Program-made: the position numbers and the translations under genes
In this document: positions 32,295 to 40,676 of the stretch, in pieces
Layout of the letters: each line of letters opens with the position of its first letter
Numbering within the stretch: the first letter of the stretch is position 1
Notes under the pieces: model-generated
The model's input: only the letters and a program-made list of their open reading frames with translations
What the model was told of the DNA's origin: nothing
Databases searched by the model: none
Assembly (NCBI GenBank): GCA_903898645.1
Contig: CAIUGE010000093.1
Span: 1 to 50,121, forward strand
Direction of reading: 5' to 3'
DNA: 50,121 nucleotides
DNA from: Oligoflexia bacterium
GTDB taxonomy: Bacteria; Bdellovibrionota; UBA1018

Positions 32295-34767
32295 GGAGCA
32301 AGAAGCTATTGTATGCTACCGAGGTTCGCTTGCCGTCATTGCAGGTGCTGGATGTGGTAAAACAACGACACTTGTGGCTAAGTGTCTTGCTTTTCTGGAG
32401 GAAAGGCCGAAGGCGCGTTGTGTAGCAATTTCTTTTACTGAGCGATCAGCACGCGATATTCGGCGAAAAACGCATCATGAGCAGATTGTTGTTGGTACTA
32501 TTCATGGATTCTGTGCCTCCTTGCTTCGTGAAGCAGGCATAAGCCGCACCATTTTGGATCAGAGTGATAGATTTTGGCGTGAGTTGGCATATGACATTTT
32601 TACCACTTCGCATCCTATAGGCCGGACTGTGGATGAAATTTTAGAGCGTGAAACGCCTGACTCTTTACTTATTCTGCTTGCGCGATTGAGGGATCTAGAT
32701 GGGCTTGGTGTTTTTGATGAGCCTGGTGAGCGTACGCCTTTTTTTGAAAAACTCTGGTCGGTCTATGCATGGCTTGATGCCCGTTGGGTGAAATGGAAAG
32801 AAAAAAGAAACAGCATGGATTTTCAAGATATTGAGTCCTTTTTGCTGATGATGTTGGAAGATGCTGTCTTTCGAAAACGCGTTCAGGAGCGTTTCGATCT
32901 TATCGTTGTTGATGAATTCCAGGATACTAATGCGAGGCAAGTGCGCATCATTGAACGCATTGTGCGTGATGAAAATCTTTGTATATGTGGCGATCCGAAG
33001 CAATCGATCTATCGTTTTCGTGATGCAGACTTGTCCCTCTACGATACAATGTGTGCACGCATGTCTGAGCGTCTTTTTCTGACACAAAACTACCGTAGTA
33101 CACCATCGATTGTCCAATTTGTGAATTCCACCATTATGATGGAGGAGGCGCCAAAGCTTGCATCGATGTGTGTTGAGCGAGGCTCTGGGGTCTGTCTTTT
33201 TGATGGAGATCAGATTCAAAATGCACTGGTATCACATCCGTGGAAGCAATCGGTCATGTTGGTGCGGAAGATCCGTGGCATGTGGCCGTTTTTTAAAAAG
33301 CTTGAGAGAGATGGCGTCAGGCTTGCTATAGCGGGAGGGAATTTTTTCTGGAGTGAGCCTATGATCAGGGAGGGTGTGGCATTTCTCGTTGCTATGTATT
33401 TCCCTTCAGAGCGGCTTGAGGCAGCTATATTTCTGCGCGCGCCTTGGATGAGTATTCCGGATGACATGATCCATGCATGGGCTTTATCTGAAAAGTCGAT
33501 TCGTGAGTATTTTCCTCTGCCATCTCCATCATTGCGGCCAGGTGATGCACTTGCTTGGCTCCTTGATGAGCAAGGTATTGCGCCTTTTTATCTCCTTCAG
33601 CTCTGGCACCGTGTTGAGGCGCTTTCAGCTGATGGGCTTGATGCGTACGCTGTTACGCGTCTTCTGCAAGAATATTGCCGTACTGATGAACGAGCTCCGA
33701 GCGTTCCAGCGCCTGCTGAAGATGGTGTTCTTCAGATTATGACGATTCATGCTGCTAAAGGGCTCGAATTTGATCGTGTGCTCATTATTGACACCTTGCA
33801 TACGTCGAGGACACCTCCTGCGCCACCTCTTTTTTGGGATCGCTCTTACGGCTGGGCTGTTTTTGAGCGAGATGACGATTCGACTCGTCGAGTTGATTTA
33901 GAGGAAAGCTGGCGTGAGTATGAAAAAGCAGCGCTTCTTGCTGAGTCAAAGCGCCTTTTCTATGTTGCGCTTACGCGTGCGAGGGAAGATCTCTGGATTT
34001 TTACGGAAGGAGAGAATGATTGGAGTCGCTGGGTGGCGCATGCTCCTCGGGCTGAATGCCATGCGCCTTTGTCTATGCCAGAGCCACATCGCTCCATACA
34101 TGCGCCCATTGTGAAACCATCGTATGTCACTATGCAGCGTTCTCGGCACAGTGTGACGGAGTGGGTTTTGTTGCAGCAGTGTCCTCGGGCCTATGAATGG
34201 ACTTTTATTCATAAACGTCAGAAGCAGGTTCAAGATGAGCAATTGCGTCTACGGGGGATTGCTATCCATCAGGCTTTAGCGCAAAAAAATTGGGATCTTT
34301 TACCCGACATGTCTGAAGCAGCGCGCCATAATTTGATAGTGTATGGAGAGCGAAAGTTAGAGGGAGATATTGAGTACGAGTGTGCTTTTGAAGTCCCTCT
34401 TGCGTCGGGTTCAGCTCTTGTCGGTTCTATTGATATGATTCAAGTGGCGTCCAAGATACGGGTCTATGATTTTAAATCGGCACGTCATTTGGATGCGTCG
34501 CGCTATTCTCTTCAGATGGATCTTTATCGTTATGGAGCGCAAGCGGTCCTGAAATGTGATCAGGTTGAAGCGACAGTTGTTTTTATCGGGGAGACGGTTG
34601 TCGAAGTACCGCTTCCGCCATTACGGACTGATCTTGAAGGTCTTGTCAGAGATTTAGATATGCAGAGCTGCGCTATTGCATCAAGTGCTGGACCTATGAG
34701 GCCGTCGAAGGCGTGTCGCATATGTCCTTTTCATGAATGTGAGTCTTATGCTAAAGAGAATGTATGA
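32281..34767 (+). CDS. addA: AddA-like UvrD-family helicase-nuclease
   Basis: 828 residues, short for AddA (usually 1100-1250). SF1A helicase motifs are all visible: AGAGCGKTTT (I), TERSARDIRRKT (Ia), VVDEFQDTNARQ (II), GDPKQSIYRFRDAD (III), LTQNYRST (IV), MTIHAAKGLEFDRVL (V), LFYVALTRARED (VI). The C-terminal PD-(D/E)XK nuclease has ALVGSIDMIQ, VYDFKSAR and QMDLYRYGA. One cysteine in LLQQCPRAYEW and three in CRICPFHEC match the Fe-S pattern normally found in AddB, not AddA. ATG 32281 is preceded by AGAGGA at seven bases. It overlaps addB by 14 nt and the following receptor gene by 4 nt. Confidence 0.85.
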   Translation: MKLSEEQEAIVCYRGSLAVIAGAGCGKTTTLVAKCLAFLEERPKARCVAISFTERSARDIRRKTHHEQIVVGTIHGFCASLLREAGISRTILDQSDRFWRELAYDIFTTSHPIGRTVDEILERETPDSLLILLARLRDLDGLGVFDEPGERTPFFEKLWSVYAWLDARWVKWKEKRNSMDFQDIESFLLMMLEDAVFRKRVQERFDLIVVDEFQDTNARQVRIIERIVRDENLCICGDPKQSIYRFRDADLSLYDTMCARMSERLFLTQNYRSTPSIVQFVNSTIMMEEAPKLASMCVERGSGVCLFDGDQIQNALVSHPWKQSVMLVRKIRGMWPFFKKLERDGVRLAIAGGNFFWSEPMIREGVAFLVAMYFPSERLEAAIFLRAPWMSIPDDMIHAWALSEKSIREYFPLPSPSLRPGDALAWLLDEQGIAPFYLLQLWHRVEALSADGLDAYAVTRLLQEYCRTDERAPSVPAPAEDGVLQIMTIHAAKGLEFDRVLIIDTLHTSRTPPAPPLFWDRSYGWAVFERDDDSTRRVDLEESWREYEKAALLAESKRLFYVALTRAREDLWIFTEGENDWSRWVAHAPRAECHAPLSMPEPHRSIHAPIVKPSYVTMQRSRHSVTEWVLLQQCPRAYEWTFIHKRQKQVQDEQLRLRGIAIHQALAQKNWDLLPDMSEAARHNLIVYGERKLEGDIEYECAFEVPLASGSALVGSIDMIQVASKIRVYDFKSARHLDASRYSLQMDLYRYGAQAVLKCDQVEATVVFIGETVVEVPLPPLRTDLEGLVRDLDMQSCAIASSAGPMRPSKACRICPFHECESYAKENV

Positions 34768-36705
34768 TCTTCTTATTTTGTCTGCTTGCTCTTGCCTCTG
34801 CTGAAGAAGAATATCTTGCTGATATGCGTCTTGAAGACCTTATGGATATGAAGGTCAGTGTTGCCTCGCAGCAATCAGAGAAAACGCTTGATGCCCCAAG
34901 TGTCGTGACGCTTATGACAAGCGTGGATATTCAGCAGCTTGGTGCACGGGACCTGTTGGAGGTGCTCCAGTTTGTGCCGGGATTTGCTTTTGGGCAAGAT
35001 ACACAAGGAGCGGTGGGTCTTGGGTTTCGGGGTATTTGGGGGCAGGAAGGCAAGATTCTACTTCTTATTGATGGTATACCTGCTAACGAGAATTTATATA
35101 GTAGTAGTCAGTTGGGAAATCATTATCCGGCTTCCTTGATTGATCGTATTGAAATTATTCGAGGTCCCGGCTCTGCTCGTTATGGCGGGAATGCTGAGCT
35201 TGCTGTTATTCTGGTGATTACACGAGGCGCTCAAACTGGGGAGGGTTTTTGGTCTTCTATGCAGGCAAGTGCGATGCCATCGTCGCCATCAAGGCAGGAT
35301 ATGAGTCTTGGAGGAGCGAAACTTTTTGGTCGCACCCGAGTAGCAAGTAATTTTTTTATGGGCAAAGGGCAAAGAACTGATAGATCCTATGTCGATAATC
35401 GTGGGGTCGCAGGCTCTTTACGGAATGTTTCGAATCTTGATCCTCTCTTTTTTACCTTGAGCGCAGCAAAACCTGATGCTTGGGACATGCGTATTCAGGT
35501 TAACAATTATCGCATGAAGGATCAGACAGGGTATGGTGCATTGCTTGTGCAGCCGATGGATGTTGATTTCTTATCGTCTGCCTGGTTTGGGCGTGGTTTT
35601 GTCTCAATGAGTTCTCGTTGGAAATTAGAAACAAGACTGCTTATAAAAATTGACACACCTTGGCGGATGACTAATCCACTTTCCTATCAGACTCCTGGTC
35701 TATACTATGATCGGACTAATACGCGTTACCAAGCAGGTATGCGCAGCTTCTATGATATAAGTGATGATTCTCATGTGATGCTTGGTGTTGAGGGTTTTCA
35801 GGACGATGCAGTTGTGAACTCGGGTCCTCTTTTTAATAATAATTCAAATCGTATGCAGCTGACTGACGTTGCTCTTTTTGGAGAATATGATACACGGTTT
35901 TCTTTTGGTGCCTTGACTGCTGGAGTGCGTTTCGAAAGACAAACGGCATCAGGATCGGCGCTTGTGCCTCGATTTGCCTACACGAAAGATTTTGATCCTG
36001 TGTATCTCAAATTGCTTTATAGTCGTGCTTTCCGTGTGCCTGGGATAGAGAATATTAATGCTGCTTCAGATGGCATAAAGCCCGAGATGACGTCCTCTGG
36101 AGAAGTGGAGGTTGGACACCGGATCAATACATCTTTTGGGGCACTCTATAGTGCTGTTAATATCTTTAGTCGCTATTTTTGATCCGATTGTATACGACTA
36201 TAATGGTCAAGACGAGTATTTGAATCAACGATTGACAGGTTCTAAAGGCATTGAGGCATCTTTTAGATGGCGTCACCGTATCATTAAATTCAATAGTTCA
36301 TATTCATTCTATGTGCGTGATCCAGTGACTGTGCCTGAGTACGCTGTACCTCAGGATGCATCAGTCCACTTAGGGCTGCCGGCGCATAAGATTGCCGTTG
36401 ATGCTGCTATTAGTCTTGGGTCTGATATGCATCTTTTGTCATCATGCGCATATTTTAGTCGAAGATATGGGTATGTCTTTCAATCGGGGGAGATGGCTGT
36501 CTCGCCATTGCCATCTGTTGTGCTGCTGAATATTTTGCTTGAAAGAAAAAACATTTTCACTGCACATCTGGATGCTCAGGTAGGTGTTATGAATATTTTG
36601 AATGATAATTACTTATTTGTTCAGCCATACAATGGCGGTCACACGCCTTTGCCTGGTGCGTCCCGCGAGCTTGTGGCGAGACTATCTTACAGTATGAGTC
36701 TTTAA
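34764..36705 (+). pseudogene. TonB-dependent receptor interrupted by a frameshift
   Basis: Outer-membrane receptor of about 645 residues if repaired. Signal peptide (FLFCLLALASA), then a TonB-box-like region and plug (LMDMKVSVASQQSEKTLDAPSVV; LLLIDGIPANENLY; IEIIRGPGSARYGGNAELAVI), then the barrel. The first frame stops at 36180-36182 in mid-barrel. The remaining barrel, ending RLSYSMSL, is in the +1 frame to 36705. The junction is a T5 run at 36176-36180; one T fewer gives SRYFDPIVYDYN without a break. So this is a recent frameshift, a slippage site or a read error. It overlaps addA by 4 nt and yfiR by 1 nt. Receptors of this type often sit next to yfiR and a CHASE8 sensor, suggesting a signalling role. 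Confidence 0.75.
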
Positions 36706-37226
36706 TGTATATCTTTATGATTCTTTTTCCGTTTTTTGTTCAGGCGTCAGTTGACACAGGAGTTATGCGCGCTGCATTTCTCTATCAATTTACAAAATTT
36801 ATCACATGGCCAGAAGTATACAAAAAAAGAGAATCTTTTGTTATCTGCTGTGTTGATGATAAAAAAATGGAGCAAGAATTACAGTCGATTATAGAAAAGC
36901 CCAATCACGATCTTTTTCATGAGAAGTCTATTCGTGTAACAGGTACAAGTTTTGCCGATCTTCCGGAGACTCTGGCAACATACCCTGCAGTTATTGTCTT
37001 TCCTGAGAACGAAGTTCAGAAAACAGAAAGTGCTATTGCTCGCATCAAGGAGTCAGGCGCTTTGTTGGTTACCTATGGAAAGGGGCTTTGTACTGCAGGT
37101 GCAATGGTGAATTTTTTTATTGATGATGGACGGCTCAGGTTTGAAATGCATCGCGCGAATCTTGAGGCTGCACATTTCGAGGTAAGTGCTCAACTTTTAC
37201 GATTAGCGCTGATCGTCAAGGATTAG
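36705..37226 (+). CDS. YfiR family (DUF4154) periplasmic regulator
   Basis: 173 residues. Signal peptide (MYIFMILFPFFVQA), then the DUF4154 pattern: RAAFLYQFTKFITWP near the N-terminus, VIVFPENE in the middle, and AGAMVNFFIDDGRLRFEMHRANLEAA with SAQLLRLALIV at the end. In Pseudomonas, YfiR sits in the periplasm and represses the diguanylate cyclase YfiN by binding its CHASE8 domain. Here the next gene has a CHASE8-like sensor but a histidine-kinase output, so this protein should control that kinase. The ATG overlaps the receptor stop (TAATG), coupling it to the receptor. Confidence 0.88.
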   Translation: MYIFMILFPFFVQASVDTGVMRAAFLYQFTKFITWPEVYKKRESFVICCVDDKKMEQELQSIIEKPNHDLFHEKSIRVTGTSFADLPETLATYPAVIVFPENEVQKTESAIARIKESGALLVTYGKGLCTAGAMVNFFIDDGRLRFEMHRANLEAAHFEVSAQLLRLALIVKD

Positions 37227-37387
37227 TGGTCGATGAGCACGCATTGAATGAGAAGTTTCGTGCTTTCGAGCGGTTTTTAAGGATCGTGGTGGAGCTTCTT
37301 CTCTTCTGCCTCTATATATTTGGTTTACTGTGGCGATGGTGACACGCCCCCTGAGATTCTGTGCTCTTTGTGCCGATAAGCTGAGGT

Positions 37388-38920
37388 ATGGCGCCACAAA
37401 GGACTATTGGTTACTATTTATTGCGCACCAATATGATGACGGTTTTTGGGGTTTTGGTATCGTGTGGGGTCGCATTTCTTATTGGTGACATTTTGCTCAT
37501 AACGCGTAGCATGAAAGATAGAGCACATGCTGAGGCGCGGATTGTGGCTGCAAATTTAGTCTCGAGCATTGTCTTTCGTGATGCAAAAGACGCAGAACGA
37601 CTTTTGTTGAGTATTTCTTCTGACCCAGTAGTCAAGCATGCTTTTGTTTTTGTGGGTGGCAATCTTTTTGCCCAGTTTGCAACGAAAGAAACCGAATTTC
37701 AAGATATTAGGTCGCAAGATGACCTATGTCGGCGCTTGGGGCTTGAGTGTTCATTTTCTGAAGATCGGGGTATTTTGTTCCAGCCTTTGAGCTTGAAGTT
37801 GAGGCAGGGGCGGTATGTCTATTTTAAGCCCATTGCAGATACATCAGGCGTCCTTGTGGTCGAATTTGGTATTGAGGATATTAAACAACAAGGCTGGATT
37901 CATCTGTTTATTCTTCTTCTTGTCTGGTTAGTGTCAGTTGCCTTTGCGGGCTGGATGACTGTGCTTGTGAGACGGCAGCTCAGTCGGCCATTTGAGTCTT
38001 TTGTAAGTGCCATTCGCAGCACTGGGTCGCAGCAGGATGGAGTCTTTGACGCATCGCAGTTTGTTGGCAAAACCGGTGTTCTTGAGCTTGAGCGTTTGGT
38101 GCAGGTTTTTGATGACATGCTTTTGCAGTTGCGTCAAAAAAGCGCCATTATTCAAGATCATGCCAAAGGCCTTGAGGAAAAAGTTGCTGAGAGGACCTCT
38201 GAGATTATGCGTATGCAGAAGGAGCTTCTTTCAGCTGCGAGACTCTCAACGCTCGGTGAGGCTGCGGGCAGTATTGCGCATGAAATTAATAATCCGCTTG
38301 CGATTATTTCAGGGAAAGTTAGGATTCTTTTGCGGCGGACTGAAAAAATTGATGAAAACAAGTCTCTTATTGATGATCTAGAAAAAGTAGAAAAAATGAC
38401 ACAATTGATCACAAAAATTATCAAAAGTCTCAAGGGTTTAAGTCGGGACGGCTCGCAGGATCCTTTTGAGAAAACTAAAGTCTCAGTGGTTCTTGATGAA
38501 GTGATGGAGCTGACGGCTCATCGCATGAAAGAACGTAATATTGCATGCACAGTTTGTACTGAGTATGACGGTGAATTTCTTTGTCGAAGTACGCAGATAG
38601 GGCAGGTTATTTTAAATTTATTGAATAATTCACTAGATGCTATTGATCGTCTTGATGAAAAGTGGATTCGCATCGAGTCTTCATTAGTGAAAGGAAGAGT
38701 GAGTATACGTATCATTGATAGTGGGACTGGTATTCCTCAAGACATCCGTAAAAAAATTATGGAGCCTTTTTTTACGACAAAAGGTGTAGGTAAAGGTACA
38801 GGTCTTGGTTTGAGTATCTCTCAAAAAATCATTGCATCGCATCATGGTATTTTGGAAATTGACGCGGCTCATACGCACACGTGTTTTTATATTGAACTAC
38901 CTCTTGATCCTTCTTCTTAA
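37388..38920 (+). CDS. Sensor histidine kinase with YfiN-like CHASE8 periplasmic domain
   Basis: 510 residues. TM1 is at about 15-38. A periplasmic domain at about 40-165 resembles CHASE8 (HAEARIVAANLVSSIVFRDAKDAERLL; HAFVFVGGNLFAQFA). TM2 at about 172-195 is followed by a HAMP-like linker and a coiled coil (250-290). The kinase core has His298 in GSIAHEINNPLAII, an N box (QVILNLLNNSLDAI), G1 (IIDSGTGIP), F (EPFFTTK) and G2 (GKGTGLGLSIS). All catalytic residues are present. No response regulator lies beside it. It follows yfiR by about 160 bases and precedes an HD-GYP gene by 22. ATG 37388 gives the full YfiN-like N-terminus; GAGG is only one base upstream. Confidence 0.88.
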   Translation: MAPQRTIGYYLLRTNMMTVFGVLVSCGVAFLIGDILLITRSMKDRAHAEARIVAANLVSSIVFRDAKDAERLLLSISSDPVVKHAFVFVGGNLFAQFATKETEFQDIRSQDDLCRRLGLECSFSEDRGILFQPLSLKLRQGRYVYFKPIADTSGVLVVEFGIEDIKQQGWIHLFILLLVWLVSVAFAGWMTVLVRRQLSRPFESFVSAIRSTGSQQDGVFDASQFVGKTGVLELERLVQVFDDMLLQLRQKSAIIQDHAKGLEEKVAERTSEIMRMQKELLSAARLSTLGEAAGSIAHEINNPLAIISGKVRILLRRTEKIDENKSLIDDLEKVEKMTQLITKIIKSLKGLSRDGSQDPFEKTKVSVVLDEVMELTAHRMKERNIACTVCTEYDGEFLCRSTQIGQVILNLLNNSLDAIDRLDEKWIRIESSLVKGRVSIRIIDSGTGIPQDIRKKIMEPFFTTKGVGKGTGLGLSISQKIIASHHGILEIDAAHTHTCFYIELPLDPSS

Positions 38921-38942
38921 GAACGTATAGTAAAAGGAAGCT

Positions 38943-40673
38943 ATGAAAGTATGTATCGATCTTCGTGATCAAAAACAAGCTGAGGTACTCGCAGTTTTTG
39001 TGTCTGGCAGATTTCGTTTCGATTGTGAGATTCAATCGTGGAAGAATTGTCAAATGAAAAACGATATGTTTTTTATTATGGATCACGGAGCTGAAAAAGA
39101 AGCAGTAGATGCTTGTCAAAAATCTGGCGCAGTAATAAATTTTTTTTGTTTGACTGACGGCATTAGTGACGACGAGGAGCTGAGTAATTATTACAGTACA
39201 TCAGTTTTTTTTATTCCTAGAGTTGATGCTGTTTTAGCTCTTGAACTTGTTTTGGAAGAGCGATTTGGTAAGGACATGTCGCTTGTAGAATCTGTTGATT
39301 TTTTTCCTATTAGCCCATCTATGTGCATGGGCCTGTCTCATCTTTCAGTGAAGGTCTATATGCAGATCGATGATCGAAAGTATATGCGCGTTCTTAAAGA
39401 AGGAGATTTGTTTTCTGAATATGACTTTCAGTTTTTTACTGAATACAAGAATCAACAAAATCTTTACATTAAGAGATCGGATGTTACTGATTTTGCAAAA
39501 AATGCGTGGATCGATAAAGGAAAGAAGAGTGCATTGAAGTCTTTTGATAGCGATTCTTTTCGTGATCGTAAGCAAAAAGCTGCTCTTTTGCATGAAAGAT
39601 TTTCGAAGATCAATGTGCTGCCAAAGTTCTCTCTTATGGGTGATGAAGAGGGGAAAGAGCTTTTTGGTTTACTGCCACATCATGATAGTAGTTGGGCAAT
39701 AGAAAAGCCTCGTGTTCAGTTAGTACAGATACCAAAAGTTGCGGACATTGTGTCATCTGTGTTGCATAATGAAGTGCCTGAAAGTATTCCAGTTCAAGAA
39801 AGTGTAGCAATTAAAAGAGAAGATGCTAGCGTGTTGCGCCAAAAGGCACAGGATATCATTCGGCAAACAGTCGATATACCGAAAGTCGTGATGCCTCCAG
39901 AAGTAAAAAAACATGAACCACACGTTCCTGAAGTTCTCTTGAAGCAAGAAATCGCAGTGCAGGAAAGTATTGGATTAGATCAAGAGATAGTACTTCTTCA
40001 AAAGACAATACGTACCAGAGGTGTGACATATGATGTTGAGAAAAAGATTCAAGAGATAGAAAAGACGCTTCTTGATGCAGTCAAGAGGGGTGGTAGTGTT
40101 ACTGATTTTCTGACCCCTCTTTCCAGGCAGAGGTCGTTATATGTAGCAACACATGTTATTTTACTTGCCTATGTAAGTTGCGCGTTGGCAACATTGATGG
40201 ACTGGAAGTCAGATACGACATATATTAAGCTTATTTTGGCATCTTTGATGCATGATATTACACTCGAAAATCCCGAACTTGCATCTATTCAGACGCTTAA
40301 TGAGCTTTCGCGCAAGAAGAACTTCTTAGTGGCAAAAGATATAGCTGCATTTCATGAGCATATGGATGCGGCAGCACTGATAGTACAAAAGATAAGTGAT
40401 GTACCTGCGGATGTTGATTCTATTATTTCGCAGCATCATGAAAGACCTAATGGCGATGGGTTCCCTAAAAAAATCAATCATTCAAAAATTATACCACTAG
40501 CGTGTGTCTTTATTGTGGCTCACGATTTGGTGAACTTTCTTCTGAAGTCGGTGCCTGCAAACACAGAAGTCCACGCCCTTGTATTGGAGCGGTTTGTGAA
40601 GCAGTACCCAAAAGCGTACCAGGTAGGGAACTTTAGAAAGGTCCTTGCTGTTGTTCAAAGATTGAAAGTGTGA
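38943..40673 (+). CDS. HD-GYP-type domain protein, paralogue of the 7218 gene
   Basis: 576 residues. Residues 1-125 are a divergent receiver-sized domain with no recognisable phosphorylation motif. Residues about 136-185 share with the other HD-GYP protein a small domain (VKVYMQIDDRKYMR..EGDLF). A long Val/Pro/Glu-rich linker (about 255-345) follows. The C-terminal domain has His404, HD at 437-438 (LMHDITLENPEL), His471/473 and HHERPNGDGFP at 498-508, again GFP rather than GYP. Likely cyclic-di-GMP phosphodiesterase or binding protein. AAAGGA lies close before the ATG. Its place right after the sensor kinase makes it a candidate output, although no phosphoacceptor Asp is apparent. Confidence 0.82.
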   Translation: MKVCIDLRDQKQAEVLAVFVSGRFRFDCEIQSWKNCQMKNDMFFIMDHGAEKEAVDACQKSGAVINFFCLTDGISDDEELSNYYSTSVFFIPRVDAVLALELVLEERFGKDMSLVESVDFFPISPSMCMGLSHLSVKVYMQIDDRKYMRVLKEGDLFSEYDFQFFTEYKNQQNLYIKRSDVTDFAKNAWIDKGKKSALKSFDSDSFRDRKQKAALLHERFSKINVLPKFSLMGDEEGKELFGLLPHHDSSWAIEKPRVQLVQIPKVADIVSSVLHNEVPESIPVQESVAIKREDASVLRQKAQDIIRQTVDIPKVVMPPEVKKHEPHVPEVLLKQEIAVQESIGLDQEIVLLQKTIRTRGVTYDVEKKIQEIEKTLLDAVKRGGSVTDFLTPLSRQRSLYVATHVILLAYVSCALATLMDWKSDTTYIKLILASLMHDITLENPELASIQTLNELSRKKNFLVAKDIAAFHEHMDAAALIVQKISDVPADVDSIISQHHERPNGDGFPKKINHSKIIPLACVFIVAHDLVNFLLKSVPANTEVHALVLERFVKQYPKAYQVGNFRKVLAVVQRLKV

Positions 40674-40676
40674 CGC

